Source: Bathynomus jamesi (taxonomy: Eukaryota > Arthropoda > Malacostraca > Isopoda > Cirolanidae). From it: a stretch of 64,000 nt of DNA. The position numbers were made by a program, and so were the translations under genes. Every line of letters starts with the position of its first letter. Within the stretch, counting starts at the first letter, position 1. This document shows, in pieces, positions 1 to 11,097 of the stretch. The notes under the pieces are model-generated. The model saw only the letters and a list, made by a program, of their open reading frames with translations. It had not been told where the DNA came from and made no database searches. Where the stretch lies: positions 307,501 to 371,500 of the forward strand of contig JAJOZX010002700.1 in assembly GCA_023014485.1 (NCBI GenBank). Reading direction: 5' to 3'.

Positions 1-141
1 AAAGAAAAACTATGGTATTTGTCATTTACCATTACTTATTCGGACTATAGTGGATTTAATTATCCCAAAAGAGTTCCTTGTTCCATGCACGGTCTGTGTG
101 TATCATAAAAGACCTGAGGGGACCATTCTGAGTTCATTCCC

Positions 142-143
<2 letters not shown>
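1..143. repeat. Dispersed repeat, copy a (second copy at 62591-62733)
   Basis: This stretch matches 62591-62733 nearly base for base: both contain the block TTTACCATTACTTATTCGGA and end at CCATTCTGAGTTCA followed by a microsatellite. It holds no ORF of its own. The element type is unknown; a GAGTTCAATCC-like stretch near its end in copy b faintly resembles a pol III B box, but I see no clear A box. Confidence 0.8.
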
Positions 144-188
<45 letters not shown>

Positions 189-217
189 CATATAATATAT
201 ATATATATATATATATA
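141..217. repeat. (TA)n(TG)n(TA)n microsatellite
   Basis: Compound dinucleotide tract between the dispersed repeat and the LINE-3 fragment. Confidence 0.95.
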
Positions 218-222
218 AGGTT

Positions 223-714
223 ATGCAATTTCATCCTAAAAGCTGTAATCAGCCAGCTGATATAAGGTTTAAAATGAATGGTGAAGTAATTGAGGGAGTA
301 CAAGAGCTGAAGTATTTGGGTCAAACTATTACCAGCTCCTTGAGTGATGACTCGGATATAAGAAAACAATCTCGAAGCCTGGGTGCTATAGCGAATATGA
401 CCATAAGGAACTTTCGATTCTGTACAAGTGAAGCTAAAGACACTCTCTTTCGTACTTTCTGCAGTAATATATACGGACAGCAACTGTGGGTGAATTGTAA
501 AAAAGGTTCTGTCAGAACCCTAAATTTGCTGTACAACAAGTCTTTTAGACTCTTACATAAATTACCCCCGAGATGCTCAACTTCGCAAATGTTTGCTACC
601 CGCAATGTCCCGAACTTCCCGGAGGTAACAAGACGTGCTCAATATAGTCTAATACAAAGAATTAAAAAATCAACCTACCCGATCATCCAAGCTATCCATG
701 AGTCCTGCCATTTA
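223..714 (+). pseudogene. LINE-3 reverse transcriptase, C-terminal fragment
   Basis: The translation begins with MQFHPKSCNQPADIRFKMNG, identical to the part of the RT just after the YADD region in the copy at 31994-33199. It continues through the conserved KYLGQTITSS thumb-like region and the NIYGQQL and LLHKLPPRCS blocks. Catalytic motifs are absent because the copy starts downstream of them. After about residue 130 the two copies diverge by small indels. The apparent reading frame runs on into the inserted MITE, so the natural C-terminus is lost. It is a dead fragment of a CR1/Jockey-type RT. Confidence 0.85.
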
Positions 715-723
715 TCCTATAAG

Positions 724-1397
724 CAGAGCTGGGCACCGCAAACTCAAAATCACTTCCGCAATCGCAAATCCGCACTCAAACCTTACCTTCCGCAACCGCA
801 AATCCGCAAACTGCTTGCCATTTTTGGTGCCGCAAACGCAAACCATATTTCCAATTTTTACAGTGCTGGGCACTTCCGCAAACACTTCCGCAAACCGCAA
901 ATTCCGCAATCGCAATTTTAACTATAAAAAGTATCCAAAACATTAAAGAGGTATAAAAAGTTTTTATATCTTTTTAATGTTTAATGTTTTAGCCTTGTTT
1001 TTATTAAAAACAAGGCTAAATAATTTATTACAATAAATCACTATTGTAGAAGAAATAAAAATACTACATATATTGATATATTATATTGAACAAAAACACC
1101 TCCTGCAAGTAAATAGTAAATAAATTAAATAATAAATTTAATCATTTGAATTTCATAAATTTTGAGACTTAGACACGTTGGCGGCCAGTGACAGCAGCGT
1201 CACAGCACTAGCGGGCTTGGCCAGTGGCCACGTGGGAAATTTGCGGAAAGATTTGCGTTTGCGGTCTTAGTTCCGCAACGCAAATTCACTAATTTGCGAT
1301 GACTTTGCCGCAAACGCAAATCCGCAAACGAAAAACATACTTCCGCAATTGCGGAATTTGCGGTTTGCGGAAGTGTTTGCGGAAGTGCCCAGCTCTG
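724..1397. mobile_element. hAT-type MITE with 8-bp target duplication
   Basis: The ends are inverted repeats (CAGAGCTGGGCAC at 724-736, GTGCCCAGCTCTG at 1385-1397). It is flanked by the perfect 8-bp direct repeat CCTATAAG at 716-723 and 1398-1405. The related LINE-3 copy has the uninterrupted site near 33210 (TTTATCCTCTAAGGTATGG). CAG-starting termini and an 8-bp duplication are hAT hallmarks. The subterminal regions are made of CGCAAA/TTCCGCA units. The interior is AT-rich with a hairpin at about 990-1020 and no transposase. A second end-like motif (CAGTGCTGGGCAC) at about 860 suggests internal rearrangement or nesting. Confidence 0.9.
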
Positions 1398-1613
1398 CCT
1401 ATAAGCTATGGACTTCTTGGTACGTAAACGTCTGTCTGTAGCTCCACTTAACTTCGACATTACAGTATTATTTCTAATCAATTGTATATATTTCTATCCT
1501 TAGTATATGAACTGTCATTGTATTAATAATATTTGTCATCTGGACTACAGTCTGCCAATAAACTTTTTCATTTCGTTTCATATTTATATGTATATATGTA
1601 TATATGTATAATT

Positions 1614-3799
1614 TAGGGTGGATCGATTTTACATTTTTTTCGATTTTCACATTCTAATAGAGACAACAACTTGCGCATGCCTCTGCAAAATCTTAGCTTA
1701 ATAGGTAATCATCTTCTGCCCCCGGCAGAGCGATGAAAATCATATTTTAGTAGTCAAAAACGTATTTTTCTTATAATTTTTAAAATATTTCAATATGCAT
1801 CAAAATTATTCCTAATAACTATAAAGTCGATGAAAAAGACCTCATATTATCGTTTTTCAAAGCGCGTTGTCCTACGTTAATATCTTTTGCCCGGCAACAA
1901 ACGTCAAATGTTGAAAAAATAGGTAATTTATATACATATTTTCAGATCGGCTCTTTGTCTTAAATAATGCATTTATATATTTCCCATAGCATTTATATCG
2001 TTGCTTAGGCATGAAATAACACACACGCAAAATTTTATGACTCTAGAGTAATATCTTCTGTCCCCGAGAAAAGTCTAAATGTGGATTATAATTACGTTAA
2101 TGCGATGTTATAAGTACGATAAGTACTAAGTACAGCTCCTCGCTTGCTAATTTTATAAAATTAGCAACCCAGAACTCACCACGAGGAGGTGGCTGTACGT
2201 CGAGTTCCACCCTATCCAGCCCCAACCACCCTTCCTTTGGCTGCATGTCGATTTACATACGGTAATCTTTCTTAGAATCAAATCGTGGAATTTTTGTTCG
2301 GGAGTGAAGACGGGAGCGGATGAATCCGTCCCTCTCTTCTATTCCACTTACACTGGCAGAGGCTTCGGTTACTAATTTGATGAGTCTCTCGACCGCTTGA
2401 GTATGACAAGGGAATAGTGGGATCAGTCCATCAGGCTGGTCTCCCGTCTCAACAAACTCTTTTATTCGGGTATCAGGTATTGTTTTTGTAACGGGGGGTT
2501 CGGTCACCTCAGCCGTTTGCCAGTTGATCATTTCGTAATAGTTTTGACTATCGTAGAGCAGCGCAGGCATGGCGAAGGCTCGAATTTCCCCCGCTGGTGA
2601 TTGTTTTGATCGTGCTTTTAATATTCTTCTCCATCCCAATTCTCTTATGTGTTGCTCATCGGCATGTAGCATGGAGATCAAAATATTTTCTGGGTGAGCA
2701 AAGAAAGAATTTCTACGGAGGACTTTGTTGGCGATTGTCTTAGATCTTTGAGGCATGGTCTGAGAGAGACGCATCATTTCGAAAAAATGTTTTGCGCCCT
2801 CAGTGAAACGAGTTTTTCTTTATCTTAAACCAAATTGGTGCGTAAACTGTCATAATGAATCGCACAATTTCGTTGAAGGTGCTGGAGGGTTCACTGGTTG
2901 AAACATAGAGGCGCAGAAATCTATTTGCTGTTGTCAGCCACCTGAAATGCGTCATCTTACCTGGATTTCGAGCCGCGAGAGCGGAAGAGCAGCTACCGCT
3001 CGACACTGCTCTGTAGATGCCTAACAAATATTTTTGGTCAGTGCTCAACTCGGCATCATCTATGTCAATGTCGGGAGATGGAATGGCATCGAATTCTGTA
3101 ATTGGAAGTTTTTCGCAGTCGTTCAGTTGTTTTCCAACTGGTCCAGTAAAGCCCATTGGCCCAGTTGTTTTGCCGTCCAAGTCTTGAATGAGGTGTCGCA
3201 GTGATAATTCATTACTGTGTAATAGGCATATGATCCACTGAACTGGCCTTTGTAGTTTCATTTCAATCATACGAATGGCTCCACCCTTTCGACTGGCGCG
3301 TCAGTGGCAGCAGCTGCTGGCAGCACTCACCAGAGATGACCTTTAAACCCTAGCCTAGAGTCATAAAATTTTGCGTGTGTGTTATTTCATGCCTAAGCAA
3401 CGATATAAATGCTATGGGAAATATATAAATGCATTATTTAAGACAAAGAGCCGATCTGAAAATATGTATATAAATTACCTATTTTTTCAACATTTGACGT
3501 TGTTGCCGGGGGCAAAAGATATTAACGTAGGACAACGCGCTTTGAAAAACGATAATATGAGGTCTTTTTCATCGACTTTATAGTTATTAGGAATAATTTT
3601 GATGCATATTGAAATATTTTAAAAATTATAAGAAAAATACGTTTTTGACTACTAAAATATGATTTTCATCGCTCTGCCGGGGGCAGAAGATGATTACCTA
3701 TTAAGCTAAGATTTTGCAGAGGCTATTTTCTCATGCATGCGCAAGTTTCTGTCTATTAGAATATGGAAATCGAAAAAAATTTAAAATCGATCCACCCTA
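1614..3799. mobile_element. TAGGG-terminus DNA transposon with ~440-bp inverted repeats
   Basis: Left arm 1614-2046 and right arm 3355-3799 are near-perfect inverted copies, both starting TAGGGTGGATCGATTTTA. The same arms, fused, form the fold-back element at 27231-27818. The interior carries the C-terminal half of a transposase on the minus strand (2253-3270). The element is about 2.2 kb against 3.4 kb for the related copy at 19005-22405, so the N-terminal coding half has been deleted. No exact target duplication is visible in the flanking TATATG-rich sequence. 2047-2252 is non-coding. Confidence 0.9.
2253..3270 (-). pseudogene. Transposase, C-terminal half, of an unnamed DNA-transposon superfamily
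   Basis: Two minus-strand reading frames (3270-2800 and 2777-2253) together give one protein broken by a frameshift near 2790. In order they show CLLHSNELSLRHLI, then FTGPVGKQL, DQKYLLGIYRAV, HFRWLTTANRFLRLYVST, VYAPIWFKIK, then HPENILISML and ERDGFIRSRL near the C-terminus. The copy at 59775-60768 has the same blocks in the same order (HPENILLAML, EARDGFIRDK, LYVSTVKPAK), so this is a real family and not chance coding. The first two acidic catalytic-type motifs seen in the relatives are missing here. I do not recognise a named superfamily. Confidence 0.8.
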
Positions 3800-3807
3800 A
3801 TGTATAT

Positions 3808-3827
3808 GTATGTATATGTACAGTATA

Positions 3828-3872
<45 letters not shown>

Positions 3873-3887
3873 ACATATATATATGTA

Positions 3888-3946
<59 letters not shown>
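3808..3946. repeat. (TA)n/(TG)n microsatellite
   Basis: Long dinucleotide tract; its IYIYIY translations are not genes. It marks the truncated edge of the next element. Confidence 0.95.
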
Positions 3947-3949
<3 letters not shown>

Positions 3950-5261
3950 GCGGGGCCACACGTATTCTTTCTCTTTCCACTTTTTTCCTATCCAACATAC
4001 TGGTTTCGTCTAATATTCCCATATCCTTCAAAGTTGCATTTACTATAGCTGCAGTAGCTCTGTAACTTACACGGTATCTATCTGCTGTTATTGTTAAGTT
4101 ATCATAAATAATTCTGTTCTGATGGTTTTCTCTCAGCTCAAAATCCGGAACAAAGTCAATATCGTCGCTGTCATCATCAATTTCCATGTTCTCATCTTCC
4201 ATAATATGTAAAGGGTCCAGTTTGCTGGTTGAGGCGACATTCATATCTAGGCTTATCTTGGCTCTTCTTTCTAATCCTTTAACTCTATCGTGAATCCTTT
4301 TTCTTGCGGAAGTCGTTACTCTGTCGATTGGTCCTAGTTGGTTTTTTCTTTGTTTCTGCCCAACAAGACTCCCACTCAATCAATGGAACTCTAATATCAC
4401 ATCTGCAATCCGTTCGACTGATTTTTTTTATCGTAACAAGTACAAGTGCAAATATCAAACATTTCATCGAATGTCCACCTTCTGCTGAAAACTGTGGTTT
4501 CTTTGTTTTAATGGTACTTTATATAGCTTTGCTGCAGATTCTATCAGTCGTTCAACTTTTATAGCTATTCCTTCAAATCCTATATGTGGAAAACTTCTCC
4601 CAAATGGCTTCCACATCTTTAGTGACAATTCTGTAACATTCTTTTGCTGTTCTAGAACCTTTCGAAATCAGTTCTTCTCGTTTTCTTACCAATAAATAAT
4701 GCCTAAATACGTCAGCCTTTGAAGGAGTCACTGAAGGTGGAAATTCTGCAGGGTCACCAAATGTTGAATTGTGCGTTTTGCTTCTTGTCGCCATGATTTC
4801 ACTTATTTAGGCCTAGTAGCATAAATAACAAGAAACTAATTGTTAAATTCTAGCAATTGAATCATTCAATCTGAATTTAATATAACTCATTCGGAATTAA
4901 ATCATAACTCATTCAATCATAAACAATCTGAAAATAACAATCTCAAACTAAACAAAAAAAACGTGACAATAATTTATATAATTCGTCTAGTCTATCTAAA
5001 TTAATCTATGTAATCTATTCAATCTATCTAAAACTCTATCTAAATAATCTATCAAAATTAATCTAATCTACTTAATAAGACTTAATATAATGTATGATTG
5101 AAACATTTGGGGGAGAGTAAAATGGGGGGGATGCTATGGAAGGGGTAAAGGGGGGTCGCATATACTCATTTTTTTTACAAGATGTTGAGATCATCATTTC
5201 CAACTACGGGCATACTGTGGAATTGGAGAAACTCGATTTTTGAAATGTTTCGACCCCCCTA
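3947..5261 (-). mobile_element. 5' half of a TAGGG-type DNA transposon, truncated at a microsatellite
   Basis: The coding remnant 3950-4794 is followed upstream (to the right) by 450 bp of AT-rich leader. The block ends at 5261 in ...CGACCCCCCTA, which read inward is TAGGGGGGTCG, comparable to TAGGGTGGATCG (1614) and TAGTGTGGACC (19006). The left side stops abruptly at a (TA)n tract, so the catalytic half is gone. The leader holds degenerate ATCTAAAT-type repeats at about 4980-5085. Confidence 0.65.
3950..4794 (-). pseudogene. Transposase N-terminal region (same unnamed superfamily)
   Basis: It starts MATRSKTHN at 4794, matching the MATRSKTKV start of the better copy at 21940. Next come a helical segment ending AIWEKFSTYRI, a Cys-rich stretch (FDICTCTCY then DCRCDIRVP, about 4380-4450) that could bind zinc, an acidic linker ([16 protein letters not shown]), and [17 protein letters not shown], equivalent to RFSVLDRATAAIATATL at about 61600. 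Frameshifts fall near 4570 and 4380. The frame runs into the (TA)n tract near 3950. Catalytic motifs are absent, so it cannot be functional. Confidence 0.75.
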
Positions 5262-5262
5262 G

Positions 5263-5312
<50 letters not shown>

Positions 5313-5357
5313 GGTGTGTGTGTGTGTTTGTGTGTATATATATATATATATATATAT
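5262..5357. repeat. (TA)n(TG)n(TA)n microsatellite
   Basis: Compound dinucleotide tract. Confidence 0.95.
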
Positions 5358-5570
5358 CTCAGTTACTCGCGTGGGGTCATTGCGACCCAAGCAAATATTC
5401 TATAAACTATTTTATACGAATGGCAACACTTGTAATAACCACACCCACAGTAGCTTCCACACACATCGAGTTGTTTATATTTCAGTGTTAATCAGTTGTT
5501 TACTGCGCCTGGTTCTGTGTGTTTATTAGTAGACGTTGACCCCACGCGACCATTTGCATTTTGCTTTCTG

Positions 5571-5742
5571 CTGAATTCTGACCCCAGGGTCATCTAGAGG
5601 GCGATGTAAGATATGCCCACGAAATACGGACAACAAATATTCACCGAGATGCTCAAGGTGTAATGCATTCATTTGCAAGTTGCATATGTGTATCAAATGT
5701 AGTGATTATAATGACCTAGAGAGTTTTGAAAATGAAAATTAA
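5571..5742 (+). pseudogene. piggyBac-type transposase, C-terminal cysteine-rich domain fragment
   Basis: A short frame ending at the TAA at 5740-5742 reads RCKICPRNTDNKYSPRCSRC, then NAFICKLHMCIKCSDY. The spacing C-x2-C ... C-x2-C ... C-x2-H-x2-C-x2-C is that of the zinc-binding C-terminus of piggyBac-family transposases. The catalytic DDD core is missing. Upstream, 5360-5560 contains the inverted motifs CGCGTGGGGTCA and TGACCCCACGCG-like (about 5365 and 5535), possibly piggyBac-type termini. The fragment is directly followed by LINE-1 copy A, which probably inserted next to it. Confidence 0.65.
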
Positions 5743-5825
5743 AACGAGTTATACATTATATATGATGATACGATATGATATATGTTTGATTGATTTGTTT
5801 TCAATATAACTGATTTTTTCCATTA

Positions 5826-8464
5826 CAGAGGTAAGAAACTTAGTAAAAGATCTACACTCTCCAACCCCAAATATTTTTCTCTGTGGTGATTTTAATTTCC
5901 CATTCAGGAAATATAAAAGGATAGGAAAAAATATATGTATCCACTAGGACAAGGGGGGCACACGAGAAGACCAGGAGCAGGTAAAAATGCTACTAGCTTT
6001 AGCTGATGAATTTATGTTAACGCAAAAAATAACAGAAAACACAAAAAAAAACAACTGCCTAGATTTGGTATTCACAAACAACAGTAATCTAATTGATAAT
6101 GTAGAAATCTCCCCAACTATGATATCAGACCACAATATCATTGAAATAACAACTAATATAAAGGCAACAGGAAAGGAAAGAACACGCACAACAGAACGAA
6201 GCAAATTCGAAATTTTTAACTTTCACTCCAAAGCTATAAACTGGGAAGATGTGACATCCAGCATGGAAGTAATAGATTGGAAAACCATTTTCGAGGCCAA
6301 AACAACGGAAGAGATGCTAATGACGTTAGAGGAGAAGACGTTAGAAATTGTGGAAAAACATGTCCCAAAGATACAACAAAGAGGAAAGAGAAGCAGGTTC
6401 GAAAGACAAAAGACGGCATTGTTCCGAAAGAGAAAGAGTGACTGCAAAATTAAGTAATTGTAAAGATAACATCAGAAAAATATTAAATGATAAACTACAA
6501 AGTATCGATGTCGTCATACAGGAACAAATCGAGAAGCATACAGAAAAAGAAGAAGATGACGCTATAGAAGCGATAAAGGTTAACTCAAAGTACTTCTATA
6601 ATTTCGCAAAAAGAAAGTCGAAAAACCATGCGACTATCGGACCTTTCAAAAATGAGAACAGTGATTTATCTGATGATCTAACAGAAGTATCTGAAATATT
6701 AAAAGCTCAGTATGAATCATCTTTCAGTATCCCAAAAATTGACAAATTGATATGCGATAGAAGCGCGTTCTTTGAAGAAGAACCACAAGGGGAAAGTATA
6801 ACGGATTTCGACTTTACGACGGATGATATTACACAAGCCATAGGGAAACTAAAAACACACTCAGCGCCAGGACCGGATAAATGGAATGCCACACTGATCA
6901 AAAACTGCAAGAATGCAATCGCTGAGCCCCTATACTGGATATGGAGACGATCATTAGACACGGGAGAAATACCGGGCATCCTGAAGAGCGCGAACATAGT
7001 CCCAATATATAAAGGAGGAGATCGATCCCAGGCCAAAAACTATAGGCCAGTGTCGCTTACATCTCATCTCACTAAAATATTTGAAAGAATAGTTAGACAG
7101 AAAATCTATGACTTTTTGGGAACTCAGAAAAAATTCAATGATAACCAACACTGGTTTCGATCAGGCAGATCATGCCTATCGCAACTAATGGAACACTACA
7201 ACAACATTATTGATTCATTTGAAAGTAATGAAAACTATGATGTACTATACACAGACTTTGCTAAAGCGTTCGACAAGTGTGACCACGGAATCATAATACA
7301 TAAACTGAAATACTGTATATGGAAATAACAGGAAAAGTAGGAAAATGGATATATAATTTCCTTAGTGAGCGGAGGGAAGTCGTTACAGTACAAGGAGTAT
7401 CTTCATCAGAATCAGAGGTCCTCAGCTCAGTACCACAAGGAACAGTATTAGCTCCACTACTCTTCATAATCATGCTAACTGACATAGATGAGGACGTTAC
7501 CAGAGACAGCACAGTAACATCCTTTGCGGATGACACAAAGATCAGTAGAAAAATAAGAAACCCAGAAGACATAGGAACTCTACAAACCGACATAAACAAA
7601 ATCTACAAGTGGACTGAAGACAACAATATGAAGTTTAACACCGAGAAATTTCAGCTATTACGGTACGGAAAAAGAGAAGACCAAAAGTGCATGGAATATT
7701 ATACCACAAATGGACAGGAAATTCAGAGAAATTACAGAGCAAAAGATTTAGGGGTTGTAATGACAGATGATGCGAAATTTGAAACACAAAATAAGATAGC
7801 AGTAAACAGAGCAAAGAGAATAACGGGTCAGATATTGAGAACCTTTAAACGAAGGGATAGGAATGTAATGATTCCTCTACTGAAAACCCTGATCATACCC
7901 AAATTAGAATACTGCTCGGTCCTAACTTCCCCATATAAAAAAGAAGACATTAGACAGCAGGAAGGGATCCAAAGAAGCTTAACAGCCAAGATCAATGGGT
8001 GCAAAGAACTAAATTACTGGGAAAGGTTACGAGAACTAGACCTATATTCACTGGAAAGGAGAAGAGAGAGATACACCATTATTTACACTTGGAAAATAAT
8101 GGAGAAACTAGTCCCTAATCTTACTCTGAATCCCATAACTCCCGAAACAACGATGGAAAGTAGAAGCGGTAGACTGTGTCGTATTCCCAAATTGAAGGCG
8201 AGACAGGGAACATCCTTAACCCTGAAAGAAAATAGTTTTGTAGTGAGAGGACCAAAACTGTTTAATCAGTTGCCCAAAGACCTAAGAAACACGAAGGGAG
8301 TTGCAGTGGAAATCTTCAAAAGAAGACTAGACGACTGGCTCAGAACAATCGCCGATGAGCCGGGCGTACCTGGCTATGTGAGGTGGGGAGCGCAAGACTC
8401 CAACTCACTACTTCACCAGGCCAACTCGAGAGGAGGGGCGACAAGCTTGACCTTCGCGAAATGA
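5826..8464 (+). pseudogene. LINE-1 copy A ORF2: endonuclease remnant plus reverse transcriptase
   Basis: The frame opens with the endonuclease motif CGDFNFPF, has a premature TAG at 5945-5947 where copy B encodes Gln, then DLVFTNN and ISDHNIIEI (endonuclease C-terminus). RT follows with PGPDKWNATLIKNC, NYRPVSLTSHLTKIFERIV, TDFAKAFDKCDH, SVPQGTVLAPLLFIIML and the catalytic SFADDTKIS near 7525. Two further frameshifts (about 6430 and 7316) split it. The C-terminus ends [19 protein letters not shown]. Copy A and copy B are very alike, so the insertion is fairly recent even though both are inactive. RT motifs fit the CR1/Jockey group. Confidence 0.88.
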
Positions 8465-8505
8465 GAGATCATCGCGCGGAACCTTTGTAAGGTTGTAAGG
8501 TAAGG

Positions 8506-8506
<1 letters not shown>
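5826..8506 (+). mobile_element. LINE-1 family copy A (5'-truncated non-LTR retrotransposon)
   Basis: The copy begins inside the endonuclease domain; its first matching bases correspond to about 13160 in copy B on the opposite strand. It runs through RT to a 3' UTR that ends GTAAGGTAAGGTT followed by (TA)n. Loss of the 5' end and an intact 3' end is the normal outcome of target-primed reverse transcription. LINE-1 is only this window's label for the family and does not mean mammalian L1. Confidence 0.9.
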
Positions 8507-8563
<57 letters not shown>

Positions 8564-8600
8564 ATATATATATGTGTGTGTGTGTATATATGTATATATA
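8507..8600. repeat. (TA)n(TG)n tract, 3' tail of LINE-1 copy A
   Basis: Begins directly after the LINE-1 3' end and is the TA-rich target of the mariner at 8601. Confidence 0.9.
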
Positions 8601-9502
8601 CAGGGCGTCCCAAAAAAATGTATACACACTTTAAATAATTATAAAGGCAGTGTTTATTAAAATACATTTCATTTTCAAAATGTAATAGAATCTACAGACA
8701 TTATTTAATTGTTTTGTCAACGCCTGTTTTCAAACTGACGTCCGTTCTGGTCCAGGCACTGCTGATAACGCGAAGCAATGGAATCGCAAACATCACGAAA
8801 CATTTCGTTTGGTATTTGTGTGCATTCTCGTTCAATGGCTGCTCTCAATTCAGCGACTGTTGCAGGTTTTATAGCGTAGACTTTGTCTTTTAAGTATCCC
8901 CATAAAAAAGTCTAGTGGTGTGAGGTCTGGTGAACGCGGAGGGTATTCTACGAAACCCCTTCGTCCAATCCACATCCACATCGTGCCAAGTACCACTCGC
9001 AATACTCCACTCTTCGGTCCAGATCATCTTCATTAATAGCATGGACTAATCTTGGAATGTAACTTTTCTATTGACAGCGCCAAAATGCGTTGGACAGACG
9101 ATTCTGAAATTCCTACCTCACGACTCGCTTGCCGCACAGATTTTCTTGGACTTTGGTGATACGTTTCCAGTACTCTTTCTTGCTTTGTGGGGCTTGTCGA
9201 TGTCCGTGGTCTTCCGGAACGCTTCTTGTGGACATTCTGAACAGTTCCATCGGCTTCAAACTTATCTCTAATTCGAGTGATGGTAAGTCGCGTTGGTGGA
9301 TCTGTTTGAAACTCCCTCCTAAACTGTCTTTGCACTTCAACTGCGTTTTCACACTTCCAGTAGCATTTTAGAATGAATTTCCTTTGTTCAAAGCTTAGTC
9401 TGACTGCCATTATTAATTCTAATGGGTTTAACTTGGAAAGAAAGAAACATCAATTGAGCTATCAGCTGTTAAAGTGTGTATACATTTTTTTGGGACGCCC
9501 TG
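8601..9502. mobile_element. mariner-type element with TA target duplication, internally deleted
   Basis: The termini are inverted repeats CAGGGCGTCCCAAAAAAATG (8601) and its complement ending at 9502, flanked by TA at 8599-8600 and 9503-9504. It is 902 bp long, with the transposase on the minus strand. It sits inside a (TA)n/(TG)n tract. Confidence 0.92.
8717..9410 (-). pseudogene. mariner-like transposase with the catalytic core deleted
   Basis: The protein starts MAVRLSFEQRKFILKCYW at 9410. The first 120 residues hold the two helix-turn-helix domains and the linker typical of Tc1/mariner DNA-binding regions (TRLTITRIRDKF, then KRSGRPRTS, then REVGISESSVQRIL). The expected middle with the first two aspartates is missing. 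After about 9040 the sequence jumps to the C-terminal part, recognisable as YPPRSPDLTPLDFF near 8920 and QQCLDQNGRQFENRR ending at 8717. Frameshifts separate these parts. The product could bind the terminal repeats but could not cut DNA. Confidence 0.85.
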
Positions 9503-9531
9503 TATGTGTGTGTGTATATACTGTATATATA

Positions 9532-9578
<47 letters not shown>

Positions 9579-9599
9579 GTGTGTGTATATATAGATATA

Positions 9600-9672
<73 letters not shown>

Positions 9673-9681
9673 ATATATAGA
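9503..9681. repeat. (TA)n/(TG)n microsatellite
   Basis: Long dinucleotide tract on the right of the mariner. Confidence 0.95.
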
Positions 9682-9790
9682 GGTTACCTCATTTTTTCAT
9701 TTGTTCGTTCTCCCTCCTCATCTTGCGCGGATGTTCTCCTATACAAGCGTCGTTCTTTACGTTAATTATACTGCGTGTTCTTTGCAGTTG

Positions 9791-9796
<6 letters not shown>
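9682..9796 (+). mobile_element. SINE-1 fragment S1 (tail half)
   Basis: Starts at GAGGTTACCTCATTTTTTCA, just after where the tRNA-like head ends in full copies, and runs to GCAGTTGAAATATATA. It matches the 3' parts of the copies at 34536-34793 and 40110-40340. Confidence 0.85.

Positions 9797-9831
<35 letters not shown>
9797..9831. repeat. (TA)n shared between the tails of SINE-1 (+) and LINE-1 copy B (-)
   Basis: Two retroposon 3' ends of opposite orientation converge on the same short TA tract. Confidence 0.85.
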
Positions 9832-9834
<3 letters not shown>

Positions 9835-11097
9835 CTTACCTTACAACCTTACAAAGGTTCCGCGCGATGACTTCTCATTTCGCGAAGGTCAAGCTTGTCA
9901 AGCTCCTCTCGAGTTGGCCTGGTGAAGTAATGAGTTGGAGTCTTGCTCTATCCACCTCACATAGCCAGGTACGCCCGGCTCATCGGGGATTGTTCTGAGC
10001 CAGGCGTCTAGTCTTCTTTTGAAGATTTCCACTGCAACTCCCTTCGTGTTTCTTAAGTCTTTGGGCAACTGATTAAACAGTTTTGGTCCTCTCACTACAA
10101 AACTATTTTCTTTCAGGGTTAAGGATGTTCCCTGTCTCGCCTTCAATTTGGGAATACGACACAATCTACCGCTTCTACTTTCCCTTTCCACGGTTGTTTG
10201 GGGAGTTATGGGATTCAGAGTAAGATTAGGGACTAGTTTCTCCATTATTTTCCAAGTGTAAATAATCGTGTATCTCTCTCTTCTCCTTTCCAGTGAATAT
10301 AGGTCTAGTTCTCGTAACCTTTCCCAGTAATTTAGTTCTATGCATCCATTGATCTTCGCTGTGAAGCTTCTTTGGATCCCCTCCAGCTGTCTAATGTCTT
10401 CTTTTTTATATGGGGATGTTAGGACCGAGCAGTATTCCAATTTGGGTATTATCAGGGTTTTCAGTAGAGGAATCATTACATTCCTATCCCTTCGTTTAAA
10501 AGTTCTCAATATCTGACCCGATATTCTCTTTGCTCTGTTTACTGCTATCTTATTTTGTGTTTCAAATTTCGCATCATCTGTCATTACAACCCCTAAATCT
10601 TTTGCTCTGGAATTTCTCTGAATTTCCTGTCCATTTGGAGTATAATATTCCACAGATTTTAGGTCTTCTTTTTTTACGTATCGTAATAGCTGAAATTTCT
10701 CGGTGTTAAACTTCATATTGTTGTCTTCCGTCCACTTGAAGATTTTGTTTATGTCGGTTTGTAGAGGTCCTATGTCTTCTGGGTTTCTTATTTTTCTACT
10801 GATCTTTGTGTCATCAGCAAAGGATGTTACTGTGCTGTCTCTGGTAACGTCCTCATCTATGTCAGTTAGCATGATTATGAAGAGTAGTGGAGCTAATACT
10901 GTTCCTTGTGGTACCGAGCTGAGGACTTCTGATTCTGATGAAGATTCTCCTTGTACTGTAACGACTTGCCTCCGCTCACTAAGGAAATTATATATCCATT
11001 TTCCTACTTTTCCTGTTATTCCCATATATTTCAGTTTATGTATTATGATTCCGTGGTCACACTTGTCGAACGCTTTAGCAAAGTCTGTGTATAGTAC

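Larger units (their letters stand above)
218..1590 (+). mobile_element. LINE-3 3' fragment (5'-truncated), interrupted by a hAT-type MITE
   Basis: The sequence from 218 follows 32727-33397 closely: reverse transcriptase C-terminus, then 3' UTR, then a TTTCAT-rich tail. The element therefore starts inside the RT gene, as expected for a 5'-truncated LINE. The 3' UTR is split by a 674-bp insertion at 724-1397 and resumes at 1406 (GGACTTCTTGGTACG), ending near 1590 in a TATATG microsatellite. Confidence 0.85.
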
